Shown here: one piece after another, positions 1 through 8,269 of the stretch | Layout: each line of letters starts with the position of its first letter | Position numbering within the stretch: the stretch's first letter is position 1 | Origin: Leptospirales bacterium | GTDB lineage: Bacteria > Spirochaetota > Leptospiria > Leptospirales > Leptonemataceae | DNA: 64,000 nt | Direction: 5' to 3' | Assembly (NCBI GenBank): GCA_019694685.1 | Contig: JAIBBM010000005.1 | Span: 1 to 64,000, forward strand | Notes under the pieces: model-generated | What the model was told of the DNA's origin: nothing | The model's database searches: none | Seen by the model: the letters and a program-made list of their open reading frames with translations, nothing else | Made by a program: the position numbers and the translations under genes

Positions 1-2
1 TG

Positions 3-110
3 CAGGGTGCGCTTCCAGGTGCCCATCGTCCAATTTTCCTGATCATACGAGCTTTTGAAATGAAAATTCTCCTGGGCACAGAAGGTCTTCCTCGAACTCT
101 AGCCCGGTGA
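3..110 (+). CDS. 3' end of an unidentified upstream gene (partial)
   Basis: A reading frame is open from the left edge and stops with TGA at 108-110, giving 35 residues ending in LPRTLAR. The stop overlaps the GTG of queA in a GTGA arrangement, the usual sign of translational coupling. The visible tail is too short to assign to a family. It could also be a chance open frame, but the exact stop/start overlap favours a real gene end. Confidence 0.45.
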   Translation, partial: QGALPGAHRPIFLIIRAFEMKILLGTEGLPRTLAR

Positions 111-1150
111 CAGACGCTGAATTTCAGGCTGTGCTTGAGGAATACTCCTTTGATCTGCCCGAAGACCTGATCGCCAGGCATCCTCCCAGGGAGAGAGACG
201 CAGCGAGGCTCCTGCTCGTCGATCCAGTGCGGGGCGAATTTCGCGAGGAATCATTTCGCAACCTGCCGAACCTTCTTCAACCTCGCGATTGTCTGGTTCT
301 CAACCGCAGCAAAGTTTCATTTCGCAGGCTCCACGTACAAAGACGGGACCGGACCTTCGAGCCTTTGTTCTGTTCCATGAAGGAAGGCGCCTGGCGAGTC
401 CTCGTATATGGAGCCGCGAAGTTAAAAACAGGAGATGAGCTGCGACACGAAAGCGGTCGCCTGTTCAAAGTGATCGGCAGAGACGAAGAATTTGTTTTGC
501 TCGAGCCGGATGTTGATTGGTCCAGAGAATCCTGGGAAGATTTTTTTGAGCGATTCGGGCGTGTGCCTATCCCACCCTACTTTGGGCGCGAAGACAACGA
601 AGAAGATAGAATTCGATACAGGACCATTTACGGACAATCAGGCGAAAGCCTGGCCGCCCCCACAGCAGGTCTGCATTTCACACAGGAAATTCTGGATAGA
701 CTCGCTCTAAAACAGATCGATGTAGCGGCCCTCGACTTGCATGTGGGATTTGGCACTTTTGCTCCTCTCAAACCCTGGAACTTTGAACAACACAGGCTTC
801 ACCTGGAATCATTCGAAATAGATGACTCATGCGCCACTGCAATCGAGAATGCCTCGCGAGTCATTGCGGTCGGCACAACAACCGCTCGGGCTCTTGAATC
901 AGTCACCAGGCGACACGGCAAAATCCAGAAGGCAAACGAAGACACGGATCTTTTTATTTTTCCGCCCGATTCTCTAAAATCTGTCCAGGGACTTATCACA
1001 AATTTTCATCTCCCTTCTTCCTCTCTCTTTATGCTGGTTTGCGCCTTTGGCGGCAGACAGCTCATGCATCGCGCGTATCAATTTGCGATAGAACAACGAT
1101 TTCGCTTTTTCAGTTACGGAGATGCGATGATGATACTACCCGGAATTTGA
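107..1150 (+). CDS. queA: S-adenosylmethionine:tRNA ribosyltransferase-isomerase QueA
   Basis: QueA transfers and isomerises the ribosyl group of S-adenosylmethionine onto 7-aminomethyl-7-deazaguanine in tRNA, forming epoxyqueuosine in the cytoplasm. The 347-residue length is normal for the family. Family features are visible in order: an N-terminal block with DLPEDLIARHPPRERDAARL, the central GESLAAPTAGLHFTQEIL segment (about 183-200), DLHVGFGTFAPL (about 213), VIAVGTTTARALES (about 254), and the C-terminal LITNFHLPSSSLFMLVCAF (about 296). The start is GTG and overlaps the stop of the preceding frame. The next gene begins within about 40 bases, suggesting one transcript. No queuosine-synthesis partner is visible in the window. 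Confidence 0.96.
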   Translation: MTDAEFQAVLEEYSFDLPEDLIARHPPRERDAARLLLVDPVRGEFREESFRNLPNLLQPRDCLVLNRSKVSFRRLHVQRRDRTFEPLFCSMKEGAWRVLVYGAAKLKTGDELRHESGRLFKVIGRDEEFVLLEPDVDWSRESWEDFFERFGRVPIPPYFGREDNEEDRIRYRTIYGQSGESLAAPTAGLHFTQEILDRLALKQIDVAALDLHVGFGTFAPLKPWNFEQHRLHLESFEIDDSCATAIENASRVIAVGTTTARALESVTRRHGKIQKANEDTDLFIFPPDSLKSVQGLITNFHLPSSSLFMLVCAFGGRQLMHRAYQFAIEQRFRFFSYGDAMMILPGI

Positions 1151-1186
1151 TTGACCGGCGTCGTTGCGCAAGGGACATTGAAAGGC

Positions 1187-2092
1187 ATGGAAAACTTCGA
1201 CAAGATCGGTCAAACCGAGATGATGAAAGTTCCTCATTTTCATCTAGATGAATTCCAGACGCGCGTGCTCAATAACCTGCACCTGGAATTCTTCCTGAAG
1301 AAATGCAGATTCATCATCACGCCTGATTACCGCTATTTGCTGACTGGAGAAGCAGATGAAAAGGAAACAGGCATCCTGGATTACAAAATCCCGGAAAAGC
1401 GCGAAGCCCTCGAGAAACTAAAGCTACTCCTGATCTACGATCTCTCCCTCTATTCCGCCCTGCTCGAAACTAATTCGTACTACATAGCTTCCAACGGACA
1501 TCTGCTTATTTGCAGGTTCAATACCGTGAAGGATCATCCGGAAGCGTTTGAGCTCAAACTCTATACAATCAGCCGCGACGATCTTCCGGAAAACTACAAA
1601 GATAAGATTTACCTGGGCCGCGACTACATTTCCATTAAGAACCTGCGCAAAGAACACTTTGGCCTCCGCTACATGCGGAACTCTTTGATTGAACAGCTCA
1701 TGCATTTGCGCGCCCGCATGATGGAGCTACTTCCCGAAGAAACTCGGGAAGACCTGGAAGAAGAGTTTCTATCAGAAGTAGAAGAACTCATAGGTGAATT
1801 CGCAGAGGCATCCAACAGGATCATGGAAAAGTTTCCGGTGGAAATCAACACTCGTACTCTGGAGAGAGAATCCCTGGTTCAGGCAAACGCTCAATTCCGC
1901 AATCTCAAGCACATTCTTATGGAAATAGAAGAGTCCCTTCGCGAAATGGAACAAAACCTCTTTGAAAAAGACAGCCCCCGTGCGGTTCGCTATGTGACCA
2001 AATTCAAGAAAGACGTGGTCAATGACATCAATACGATCATGTTCAAGATCAACGGTCGAATCAGTGATGCCGTGAATGGTATTCACGGCTAA
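1187..2092 (+). CDS. Unknown acidic helical protein
   Basis: I do not recognise this protein of about 301 residues. It has no signal peptide or membrane segment. The second half (from about residue 175) is rich in Glu/Leu/Arg heptad-like helices, including a run ELLPEETREDLEEEFLSEVE, so a coiled coil is likely. The frame is open back to a TTG directly after the queA stop at 1151, but the ATG at 1187, preceded by purine-rich AGGGACATTGAAAGG, is the more natural start. Its last 32 bases are also the last bases of the convergent SGNH-like gene, so both C-termini are read from the same DNA on opposite strands. It probably shares the queA transcript. Function cannot be assigned. Confidence 0.75.
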   Translation: MENFDKIGQTEMMKVPHFHLDEFQTRVLNNLHLEFFLKKCRFIITPDYRYLLTGEADEKETGILDYKIPEKREALEKLKLLLIYDLSLYSALLETNSYYIASNGHLLICRFNTVKDHPEAFELKLYTISRDDLPENYKDKIYLGRDYISIKNLRKEHFGLRYMRNSLIEQLMHLRARMMELLPEETREDLEEEFLSEVEELIGEFAEASNRIMEKFPVEINTRTLERESLVQANAQFRNLKHILMEIEESLREMEQNLFEKDSPRAVRYVTKFKKDVVNDINTIMFKINGRISDAVNGIHG

Positions 2093-3548
2093 TCCAATCA
2101 GACATATAATCTGAAAACTCACCGGCGCCGTACCACGTAAGATGGTGATAGTCGTAGAATTTTCGCGCCGGTAAAACGGAGCTTGCGTCCACGAATTTTC
2201 CCGGAGCCGCAATCGCCTGAAGATACTTCACATAGTCGCGATAGTAGCGCGTCTGCCCGTACATCGAAAGAGTCAAAGGATTCTCCGGAAAGTTCAAGAC
2301 GATTGTGTCCGCCGGCATTCGCCGCACGAAATCTCCAACACCCGCGATAGCAGGAAGATCAGGATCAAACGCCCGAGTGCCCCATACCTTCTTTGCATCG
2401 TATAGAGCCTTTAAATACTGATAGCCTGGTTTCTCAAATGCCAGATTGCGAATTTGAAACGATTTTCTGTATGTCGCGTCATCCATTCTATCCAGTAGTT
2501 CATCTTCGCGGCGACGCGGCCTGGGCCCCGCAAGCAAAGGCTGATCCGTTGCGAAATTGCGCGTGAGTCTGGCCGCATAACGGTCATCAAATACATCCAT
2601 GTACACAGACGTAGAAATTTGAACCTGCAAAACATCGCCGACGGTTCCCAGGCCTTTCAAATCAAAATGAACCCAGCCCCGCGAGACCTGAACTTCCTTT
2701 TTGAGTGACTTGAGAGAATTCCGAATAGCAACAACCGAACCATCCTGCATGATCTCCAGATCCATTCCTCTGGCTATCTGGTTAGGTGTGATTCTAAAGG
2801 CGAAGTTCGAAGGAACATGCCCGCGATGGGTAACCGCAACCTCTCCATTGTATTCTACTCTACCGCCCGCGAATCGGTCGTAGCTCTTCCCGCGCGAAAA
2901 GCGATTGTCAAAGAAAGTGGAAGCAGGACCAGGCAGAAATAGCTTCAATCTACAACCTTCGCACAGGCCGAAAAGCCCCACCTTGCCGATCTGCAGCACA
3001 TTCAGGTGCCTGCCATAGTGCTCGACCATCCCCTGGCCTGCCAGAGGGAGCACCGCATACATGCCTGCCAGATCGCGATACAGGATATCCAGCGCTTCCT
3101 TTCTCCTGGTGCCTCCCAGATCCTCCATCAAACTCATGAGAATGGGACGCTCCAGCCTCAGGTCGACCATATTGACGGGCAAAATCACGAGATCCGGTTT
3201 CAATGCCGCATAACGGTCCGTAAGGGCCGCCAGTTCCAATCCATGCATCCCCTGATGAGCAACGATGAACACTTTGACTTTCTTTCCGGGCGCAAGCCCG
3301 GACATTCGCTCTTCCATTCTCTCGTACAGAAATCCGTACATTGCCAGAGAGCTCCCCACAATCAGGATTCGAAACTCATCCGGAGATTTAGTCCGCAGAT
3401 GGTGCATTGCTGATTCAAGGTTGTAGAATGGTTCCGTTTCCCACGCACTTTCATTGGGAAGCGTGTAGATGCCCGCGCGGAATATGAGGGAATCCGCCGC
3501 AAAAAACACGGTCAGCACCAGAATGATCCAGTAAACGGGACGCAACAA
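2061..3548 (-). CDS. SGNH/GDSL-hydrolase-like envelope protein
   Basis: A 495-residue protein with one N-terminal hydrophobic segment (residues 5-22), so it is probably membrane-anchored and faces outward. The block ILIVGSSLAMYG (about 62-73) resembles the GxS nucleophile motif of SGNH hydrolases. A C-terminal YDYHHLTWYGAGEF (about 468) has the DxxH arrangement that supplies Asp/His in the same superfamily. Spirochaetes have many such SGNH/DUF1574-like proteins, some linked to acylation of surface polymers; that role is only inferred here. It starts at TTG directly after the TAA of the upstream channel gene, with no gap, implying translational coupling. It is the last gene of a minus-strand operon and overlaps the convergent gene by 32 bases. 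Confidence 0.75.
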   Translation of the reverse strand: MLRPVYWIILVLTVFFAADSLIFRAGIYTLPNESAWETEPFYNLESAMHHLRTKSPDEFRILIVGSSLAMYGFLYERMEERMSGLAPGKKVKVFIVAHQGMHGLELAALTDRYAALKPDLVILPVNMVDLRLERPILMSLMEDLGGTRRKEALDILYRDLAGMYAVLPLAGQGMVEHYGRHLNVLQIGKVGLFGLCEGCRLKLFLPGPASTFFDNRFSRGKSYDRFAGGRVEYNGEVAVTHRGHVPSNFAFRITPNQIARGMDLEIMQDGSVVAIRNSLKSLKKEVQVSRGWVHFDLKGLGTVGDVLQVQISTSVYMDVFDDRYAARLTRNFATDQPLLAGPRPRRREDELLDRMDDATYRKSFQIRNLAFEKPGYQYLKALYDAKKVWGTRAFDPDLPAIAGVGDFVRRMPADTIVLNFPENPLTLSMYGQTRYYRDYVKYLQAIAAPGKFVDASSVLPARKFYDYHHLTWYGAGEFSDYMSDWISREYHSRHH

Positions 3549-5183
3549 TTACGGATTTTTAGACGTGGCGGACATTGCAACTTCAATCACATCGCTCCAG
3601 TCCCCGGGACCTGATTCGTTTGCTGCGCGAACACGATAGGCGCTGAGCCCCGTCAGTGGATGATCAATCAAAACCGTGTTCTGGACAAAGCCATTTACCA
3701 TCGTCCAGCGACCCTCGCCTTTGCGAATCACCTGATAAACCGCCGCAGTGTCTACGCCTTCCCAGCTCAAACGAAGAGCGTCATCCACGCGGGATGCGGT
3801 AAGTCCCACAACACGCGCGGGACGTGGCGGCTTGTGAATCGCCTCAGTCGAAGTAACCGTATCGCGATTTCCGATTTCGCGGGCGCGCGCACGTGCAAGC
3901 TCCAGAATGTGTGCGGAGAAATCCGGATAGTGCTCTACGATTCCGTTGAACGTTTCTTTTTCCAGAGAATACAAATCGCAAAAATCGACAGCGCGAATAC
4001 TTGCAGTCCGGGGCATACTCATGAGCAGAGCAATTTCACCGAAGAAGTTCCCCTCACTCAGTGTTGCAAATACGGTTTTGCCGTCGTCTCCTACGACCTG
4101 CACCTCACCCTTACCGATGAAGTACATCGTCCCACCCATATCTCCCTTTCTAAATATGTAGTCTCCCGGTGTGTAGACCTCTGGCTTGAGTGCGATTACG
4201 ATCTGGCGAATCAGGTCTTCGTTTGCACCTTTGAAAATCGGAACCTTCTCAATCATCTGCTGAAGCAGATACATGGAGACTTTTTCAACAATTGGTTTTG
4301 GTAGATCGACCAGAACCTGGCTTTCGTCATAGCCCCGTCGAGTATCCCAGAGATAGGTATAATAATTGCGAACTTCCTGCTGCATAGCATGCGGAAGTTT
4401 CTTAAACTTCATGTACGTCCCAATCTTCTCAAGCTTCTCCAGGTATTGAGCACGAGCTACGTCCAGGTTCGCAATCAAGCTGGCGATGTTACCAATGACG
4501 TAACCGTAAAGGCCCGCACCTGTGAGCTGAATGAGCATGGTGAAGATAGTCTGCTTTGTAGTCCCAGGCGTCAGATCGCCATATCCAATGGTGGTGATCG
4601 TTGTGGTCGCCCAGTAAAGAGAGCGAACATAGATCGTAAGAAGCGAATTCTTCTCATCGTCTGGAACGCCGCCTATCGTTCCTCCCAGAGCAATCCACAC
4701 ACAGGCAGACCAGTGCGCCACCATGAGAACCCAGAACGTCAAGAAAAGCATTCGCAAGACGCTGATATTGATGATATCTGCCTGGGCCAGTTTTCGCATG
4801 AACTGTGCGATACGAGCCATGCGTGCGAGGCGAAGCAGACGAAATACTCTCGCTGTGTCCGAAAGAGTTGCAAGGGCTCCCACAAAGACCATGTCCAGAG
4901 GAACCGCGGCGAGAAAGTCGATCAAAAACCATCCCTTCAAGTAGGTGATGGCGATGACTTTCTTATCTGTAACCAGGACACCATTGACGTATTCCGCCGT
5001 GAAGAAATTGATTACGACGTCGACCATGAAGCAGACTGTGATGAAAACATCAATGGCAAAGAGCCAGCCACCAATATGATAGCCGAGCGCCATACGCATC
5101 GGGATTTCGATGGCAAAAAACAATGTGCAGACCAGAATGAGCGCATTCCACGCCTGCTTAAAAAATCCCTCTGGATGGATCAT
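3549..5183 (-). CDS. Cyclic-nucleotide-gated K+ channel with C-terminal fibronectin III-like domain
   Basis: A 544-residue inner-membrane channel. The order is S1 (about 12-33), S2 (about 40-62), S3 (about 80-103), an arginine-rich S4 (RVFRLLRLARMARIAQFMR, 112-130), S5 (about 143-168), a pore loop with the K+ filter TIGYGD (198-203), and S6 (about 211-240). Then comes a C-linker and a cyclic-nucleotide-binding domain (about 313-425) with the phosphate-cassette motif FGEIALL (381-387) and PRTAS (391-395). This matches the SthK/LliK family of spirochaete CNG channels. Beyond the binding domain lies an unusual extra segment (about 454-537) with the look of a fibronectin type III domain (LRLSWEGV, YRVRAANESGPGDWSD). 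It is flanked upstream by a voltage-sensor protein and downstream by the coupled SGNH gene. A class III cyclase at 40.7-42.7 kb could supply its ligand. Confidence 0.94.
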   Translation of the reverse strand: MIHPEGFFKQAWNALILVCTLFFAIEIPMRMALGYHIGGWLFAIDVFITVCFMVDVVINFFTAEYVNGVLVTDKKVIAITYLKGWFLIDFLAAVPLDMVFVGALATLSDTARVFRLLRLARMARIAQFMRKLAQADIINISVLRMLFLTFWVLMVAHWSACVWIALGGTIGGVPDDEKNSLLTIYVRSLYWATTTITTIGYGDLTPGTTKQTIFTMLIQLTGAGLYGYVIGNIASLIANLDVARAQYLEKLEKIGTYMKFKKLPHAMQQEVRNYYTYLWDTRRGYDESQVLVDLPKPIVEKVSMYLLQQMIEKVPIFKGANEDLIRQIVIALKPEVYTPGDYIFRKGDMGGTMYFIGKGEVQVVGDDGKTVFATLSEGNFFGEIALLMSMPRTASIRAVDFCDLYSLEKETFNGIVEHYPDFSAHILELARARAREIGNRDTVTSTEAIHKPPRPARVVGLTASRVDDALRLSWEGVDTAAVYQVIRKGEGRWTMVNGFVQNTVLIDHPLTGLSAYRVRAANESGPGDWSDVIEVAMSATSKNP

Positions 5184-5237
5184 ACCCGCTATTAAAATCG
5201 GGCAATGAAGGCTCGTTCTTGAAAGGGCTCTGAGGTT

Positions 5238-6404
5238 TTAGAGCAGACCATCCAGAGAGAGTACCGATTTCTCGGCTGTTTCGCCTCCCTGGGTCTTTCT
5301 ATAAGAATGAATCTGGCTCTTAAGCGGCAACCAGCGGTTGTTGTATACCTGAGCCAGTCGGAAGACTTCTTCTTTATCTCGTCCAGGCAAAGTCCGAACC
5401 TCCAGGTTGTAGCTCCACTCGCGAAGGCCTTTGTCCATGACGAAGATCGGATCTGCAATTTGCTGAGCGAAGATGCGAGTGTACAGCAGCATGAAAGACC
5501 CAATGATGGAAAGGATGCACAAAAGAACGATGATATTCAGGCGCGCATGCTCTGCGTCTGCGCCGTGAAAAGAAAGATTTACCTGAGCGTCCGTACCTGG
5601 AATGACAATCGAATCCGGATAGGCGGTGAACATCAAATCATGGCTTTCGCCGGGATCCGCTTCGAACACCACTTCACCGTTTGCGCGCTTGATCTTGATC
5701 ACGTCTCCCTTGCCTTCCGCGCGAATCATCTTTTGAATCCCACTGCTTCTATCCACACCTTCCGGGAACGCACTGGCTGCCTGAAAGAGAGAAGACAATT
5801 CGGATACACGACGCTGGCGATAGGCCTCATGATCCCCTATATGCAAGAACGGCACGAACTGGGCAATCACCAGAACACTGACGAGAGAAACAACAGCAAT
5901 GGTAGAAATCGTCGCAACATGGCGATTGGTCATTTGAGATTCTGTATTCTGAATCTTACCAAAAATCTTGATCACCCGAATCAATCGCAGCACGCGTGTT
6001 ACGCGAATCGCTTTCGCAGTTTTCAGGATGATCAAGAAACTAAAGAAAGCACCTTCCGCATGCGCATCCGTCAGGTAAACCACCAGGGCCGGACCCGAAA
6101 CAAGCAGAAGAAGCGGAAAAGAAGTGAGGGCATCGATCCACCCCCTCTCTTGCGTTACGTAGTGCTTGAAATGACCATGCTTCAGAGTGATGATAGAACG
6201 TGCTGCAAACTCAGCGGTGAAAATCAAATCAAATACAAATCCAGCAACTGTCAGATAGAACATCCATCGATGGTCCCAGTGATAAATCACTGCAATGTCT
6301 TCCGTAATTGTGTGCCCGATCACCAGGATGATCAGTAAGATAATGCCGGTCTCGATGAAACCAGGAAGGTGATCCGGATTGTATGCCTTCTTCCAGCTGC
6401 TCAT
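5238..6404 (-). CDS. Voltage-sensor-domain receptor with extracytoplasmic domain and HAMP-like tail, no pore
   Basis: About 388 residues (391 from GTG 6413). The first half is a canonical voltage-sensor domain: S1 (about 18-40), S2 with the acidic signature FTAEFAAR (about 65), S3 with GWIDALTSFP (about 91), and S4 carrying K/R every third residue from 131 to 149. The next helix (about 167-190) sits where S5 would be. Instead of a pore loop there are about 100 soluble residues (191-290), then a second helix (291-312) and a HAMP-like linker starting QQIADPIF (about 318-365), as in chemoreceptors and sensor kinases. No K+, Na+ or Ca2+ selectivity filter is visible. The preferred start is ATG 6404, two bases after the stop of the preceding gene. 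Pipelines may label it an ion transporter, but sensing is the better guess. Confidence 0.8.
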   Translation of the reverse strand: MSSWKKAYNPDHLPGFIETGIILLIILVIGHTITEDIAVIYHWDHRWMFYLTVAGFVFDLIFTAEFAARSIITLKHGHFKHYVTQERGWIDALTSFPLLLLVSGPALVVYLTDAHAEGAFFSFLIILKTAKAIRVTRVLRLIRVIKIFGKIQNTESQMTNRHVATISTIAVVSLVSVLVIAQFVPFLHIGDHEAYRQRRVSELSSLFQAASAFPEGVDRSSGIQKMIRAEGKGDVIKIKRANGEVVFEADPGESHDLMFTAYPDSIVIPGTDAQVNLSFHGADAEHARLNIIVLLCILSIIGSFMLLYTRIFAQQIADPIFVMDKGLREWSYNLEVRTLPGRDKEEVFRLAQVYNNRWLPLKSQIHSYRKTQGGETAEKSVLSLDGLL

Positions 6405-6406
6405 AC

Positions 6407-7342
6407 TCACCACGCCTCTTCGCTTGCAATCTGATAGAGTTCGTCCAGATAGCGTGCGTCGTATCCGTAATACTTTGCTGTTTTCTTATGAATATGAAAC
6501 CAGGATTTGTCGGGACTTTCCGCGCCGCGGTCCTGTTTCTGGGTCGGATCAAATTCAGCTGCGCGTGCCACTAGAATCCCGATCAGCCGCGAGGACCCAC
6601 CGGTGTCCGGATGCTCTTCTGCATTCATGCAGCTTTCGAGCCCCACCCGCAGAATTCGATCCGGAACTCCGCCCATCTCTTGCACCAGAAACGCATTGAG
6701 GAATTTATAAGTGGAATCGAACATCCTGGGATCTTTCGCAACGGCCGCCAGGTTCAACTGATTGTTAGACGCTGTGGCCACTTTCTGCCAGTAGAGGGGA
6801 CGAAACAGAGAGCACAGTTGCAGATAGGCAATCATGATGGGCGCCGGAAGACTCAATCGATCCTTTCTATAGAATTCATTGTGGATCACTTTGTGCCTTG
6901 CGAGTGCTTTGGGTACGTAGCGATCATAGAGGCCGTAGGAAATCGTTTCCAGCACGGCAATATATGGGTCGCGAGTTGCTTTGTTTCGAAGACCTTTGAG
7001 TATAAAATCCTTGATGCGTTCGCGGTCCACTTCCTGGGGTCTGATTTCCAGCTGCGGCAATACTTCCGGGTTCAAAAGAGCGCCAAGGATCTTGTCCAGG
7101 CGTGGTTCTACGGAATCTACGATTAGATCCGTGAGTACAGAAAACAGAAGCCGGATAGAGCCGTCCCAGCCCAGATCCGGGAAATAACCCGGTTTGGCGA
7201 ATGCCTGTTGCAGCTGCGTCTGGTTTTCCCGAATGAAGCTGAGGATCTGGTTTTCGCGGCGGACGACCGAGGCACCTGCCAGGGCAGGATTTGCCCAGAG
7301 CTTGCCCACGAATTCCGACATTATCTTTTTTTCTTCACTCAT
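6407..7342 (-). CDS. Unknown protein, first gene of the channel operon
   Basis: A 311-residue, apparently cytoplasmic protein with no signal peptide or membrane span. I do not recognise a family. It is mostly helical, with conserved-looking patches such as NPALAGASVVRRENQILSFI (about 18-37) and a C-terminal HKKTAKYYGYDARYLDEL. It starts at ATG 7342 behind a divergent intergenic region of about 120 bases shared with the outer-membrane protein gene, so its promoter lies there. Its stop is two bases from the ATG of the voltage-sensor receptor, so the two are probably translated together. A scaffold or signalling role with the receptor is possible but not shown. Confidence 0.7.
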   Translation of the reverse strand: MSEEKKIMSEFVGKLWANPALAGASVVRRENQILSFIRENQTQLQQAFAKPGYFPDLGWDGSIRLLFSVLTDLIVDSVEPRLDKILGALLNPEVLPQLEIRPQEVDRERIKDFILKGLRNKATRDPYIAVLETISYGLYDRYVPKALARHKVIHNEFYRKDRLSLPAPIMIAYLQLCSLFRPLYWQKVATASNNQLNLAAVAKDPRMFDSTYKFLNAFLVQEMGGVPDRILRVGLESCMNAEEHPDTGGSSRLIGILVARAAEFDPTQKQDRGAESPDKSWFHIHKKTAKYYGYDARYLDELYQIASEEAW

Positions 7343-7463
7343 GGAACGACGATACTATACTATCGGTTTGTGATGGCAATTTTTCGCGCAATAGGCAAAA
7401 GTTACTTGAAAAGCATAGAAATCGGGCGCAATCAAAAAAATCTGACCGTCTAACCTATTAGTC

Positions 7464-8264
7464 GTGCGAATACGTGAAACCTTACTAATCCTGATGCTCG
7501 CTTCATCGCCTGCTCTCGCTCAGCCAGCTCCCCTCACGGGGATGGTAGGAGCGGGTATGGGTTACTATGAGCGCCGCACATCAGACCAGTCCATTCGCGC
7601 CTACACCGTACCCGTTTTCCTGCCACTCGAAGCCACCCTGGGAAGGTTCTACCTCACTGGCTCCCTGGAGTACGCCAGACGCGAGATGGAAGGCGCCACT
7701 GAGGCATCTTCAGAGGGGCTGAATTTCGTGAATATGGAAGGCCGCTTTCGCGCCATCGATTCCAGAAACCTCAGACTGACTTTTATGGAGATCGCGGGAG
7801 TATCTACAGCCAGGGGTTCCTCCAGTCTCCCGCCCGAGTCGCGCCTGGCAGATGGATACAGATTTGACTCTGCCATGAGTCTGCAATATCGCATTGAAAG
7901 GCTCAGCTTCGAATTGAAGGGCGGTCAAATTGCAAATCGCACCAGAGGGGACTTTCGTCCAGGAGATATCAGATCCGGTGGCCTGTCGATGGGATTTGGT
8001 CTGGGTGCCTACAACAATGAGGCATGGCCCGTGAACCTGGTTCTTGGCGTCACTTCGCAGTTTTATGGCGCGGATCGTTTCGCAGGCGAAGATCTGCCTG
8101 GAACTGAATACGGAACTGTTTTTTTCTCCCCCGGCCTCATGCTCTCCGGAAAATCCCTGGCACTCAGAGCAGGACTTGACTTCCCGATTCGGCACCTGGG
8201 AGCAGAAGATGCATACCGCGACAAAGTGCGCGCAAACATTGGCCTGCGTTACTTTCTACAATAA
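7464..8264 (+). CDS. Outer-membrane beta-barrel-like protein
   Basis: A 266-residue exported protein. The signal peptide is MRIRETLLILMLASSPALAQ, with cleavage predicted after ALA. The mature part alternates polar and hydrophobic residues with many Gly/Tyr/Phe (GAGMGYYERR, LSMGFGLGAYN, ANIGLRYFLQ), typical of small outer-membrane barrels. The start is GTG at 7464. It is divergent from the channel operon and convergent with the PDZ protein at 8270, with only five bases between the stops. There is no close functional relative I can name, so the call is structural. Confidence 0.7.
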   Translation: MRIRETLLILMLASSPALAQPAPLTGMVGAGMGYYERRTSDQSIRAYTVPVFLPLEATLGRFYLTGSLEYARREMEGATEASSEGLNFVNMEGRFRAIDSRNLRLTFMEIAGVSTARGSSSLPPESRLADGYRFDSAMSLQYRIERLSFELKGGQIANRTRGDFRPGDIRSGGLSMGFGLGAYNNEAWPVNLVLGVTSQFYGADRFAGEDLPGTEYGTVFFSPGLMLSGKSLALRAGLDFPIRHLGAEDAYRDKVRANIGLRYFLQ

Positions 8265-8269
8265 CGGCT

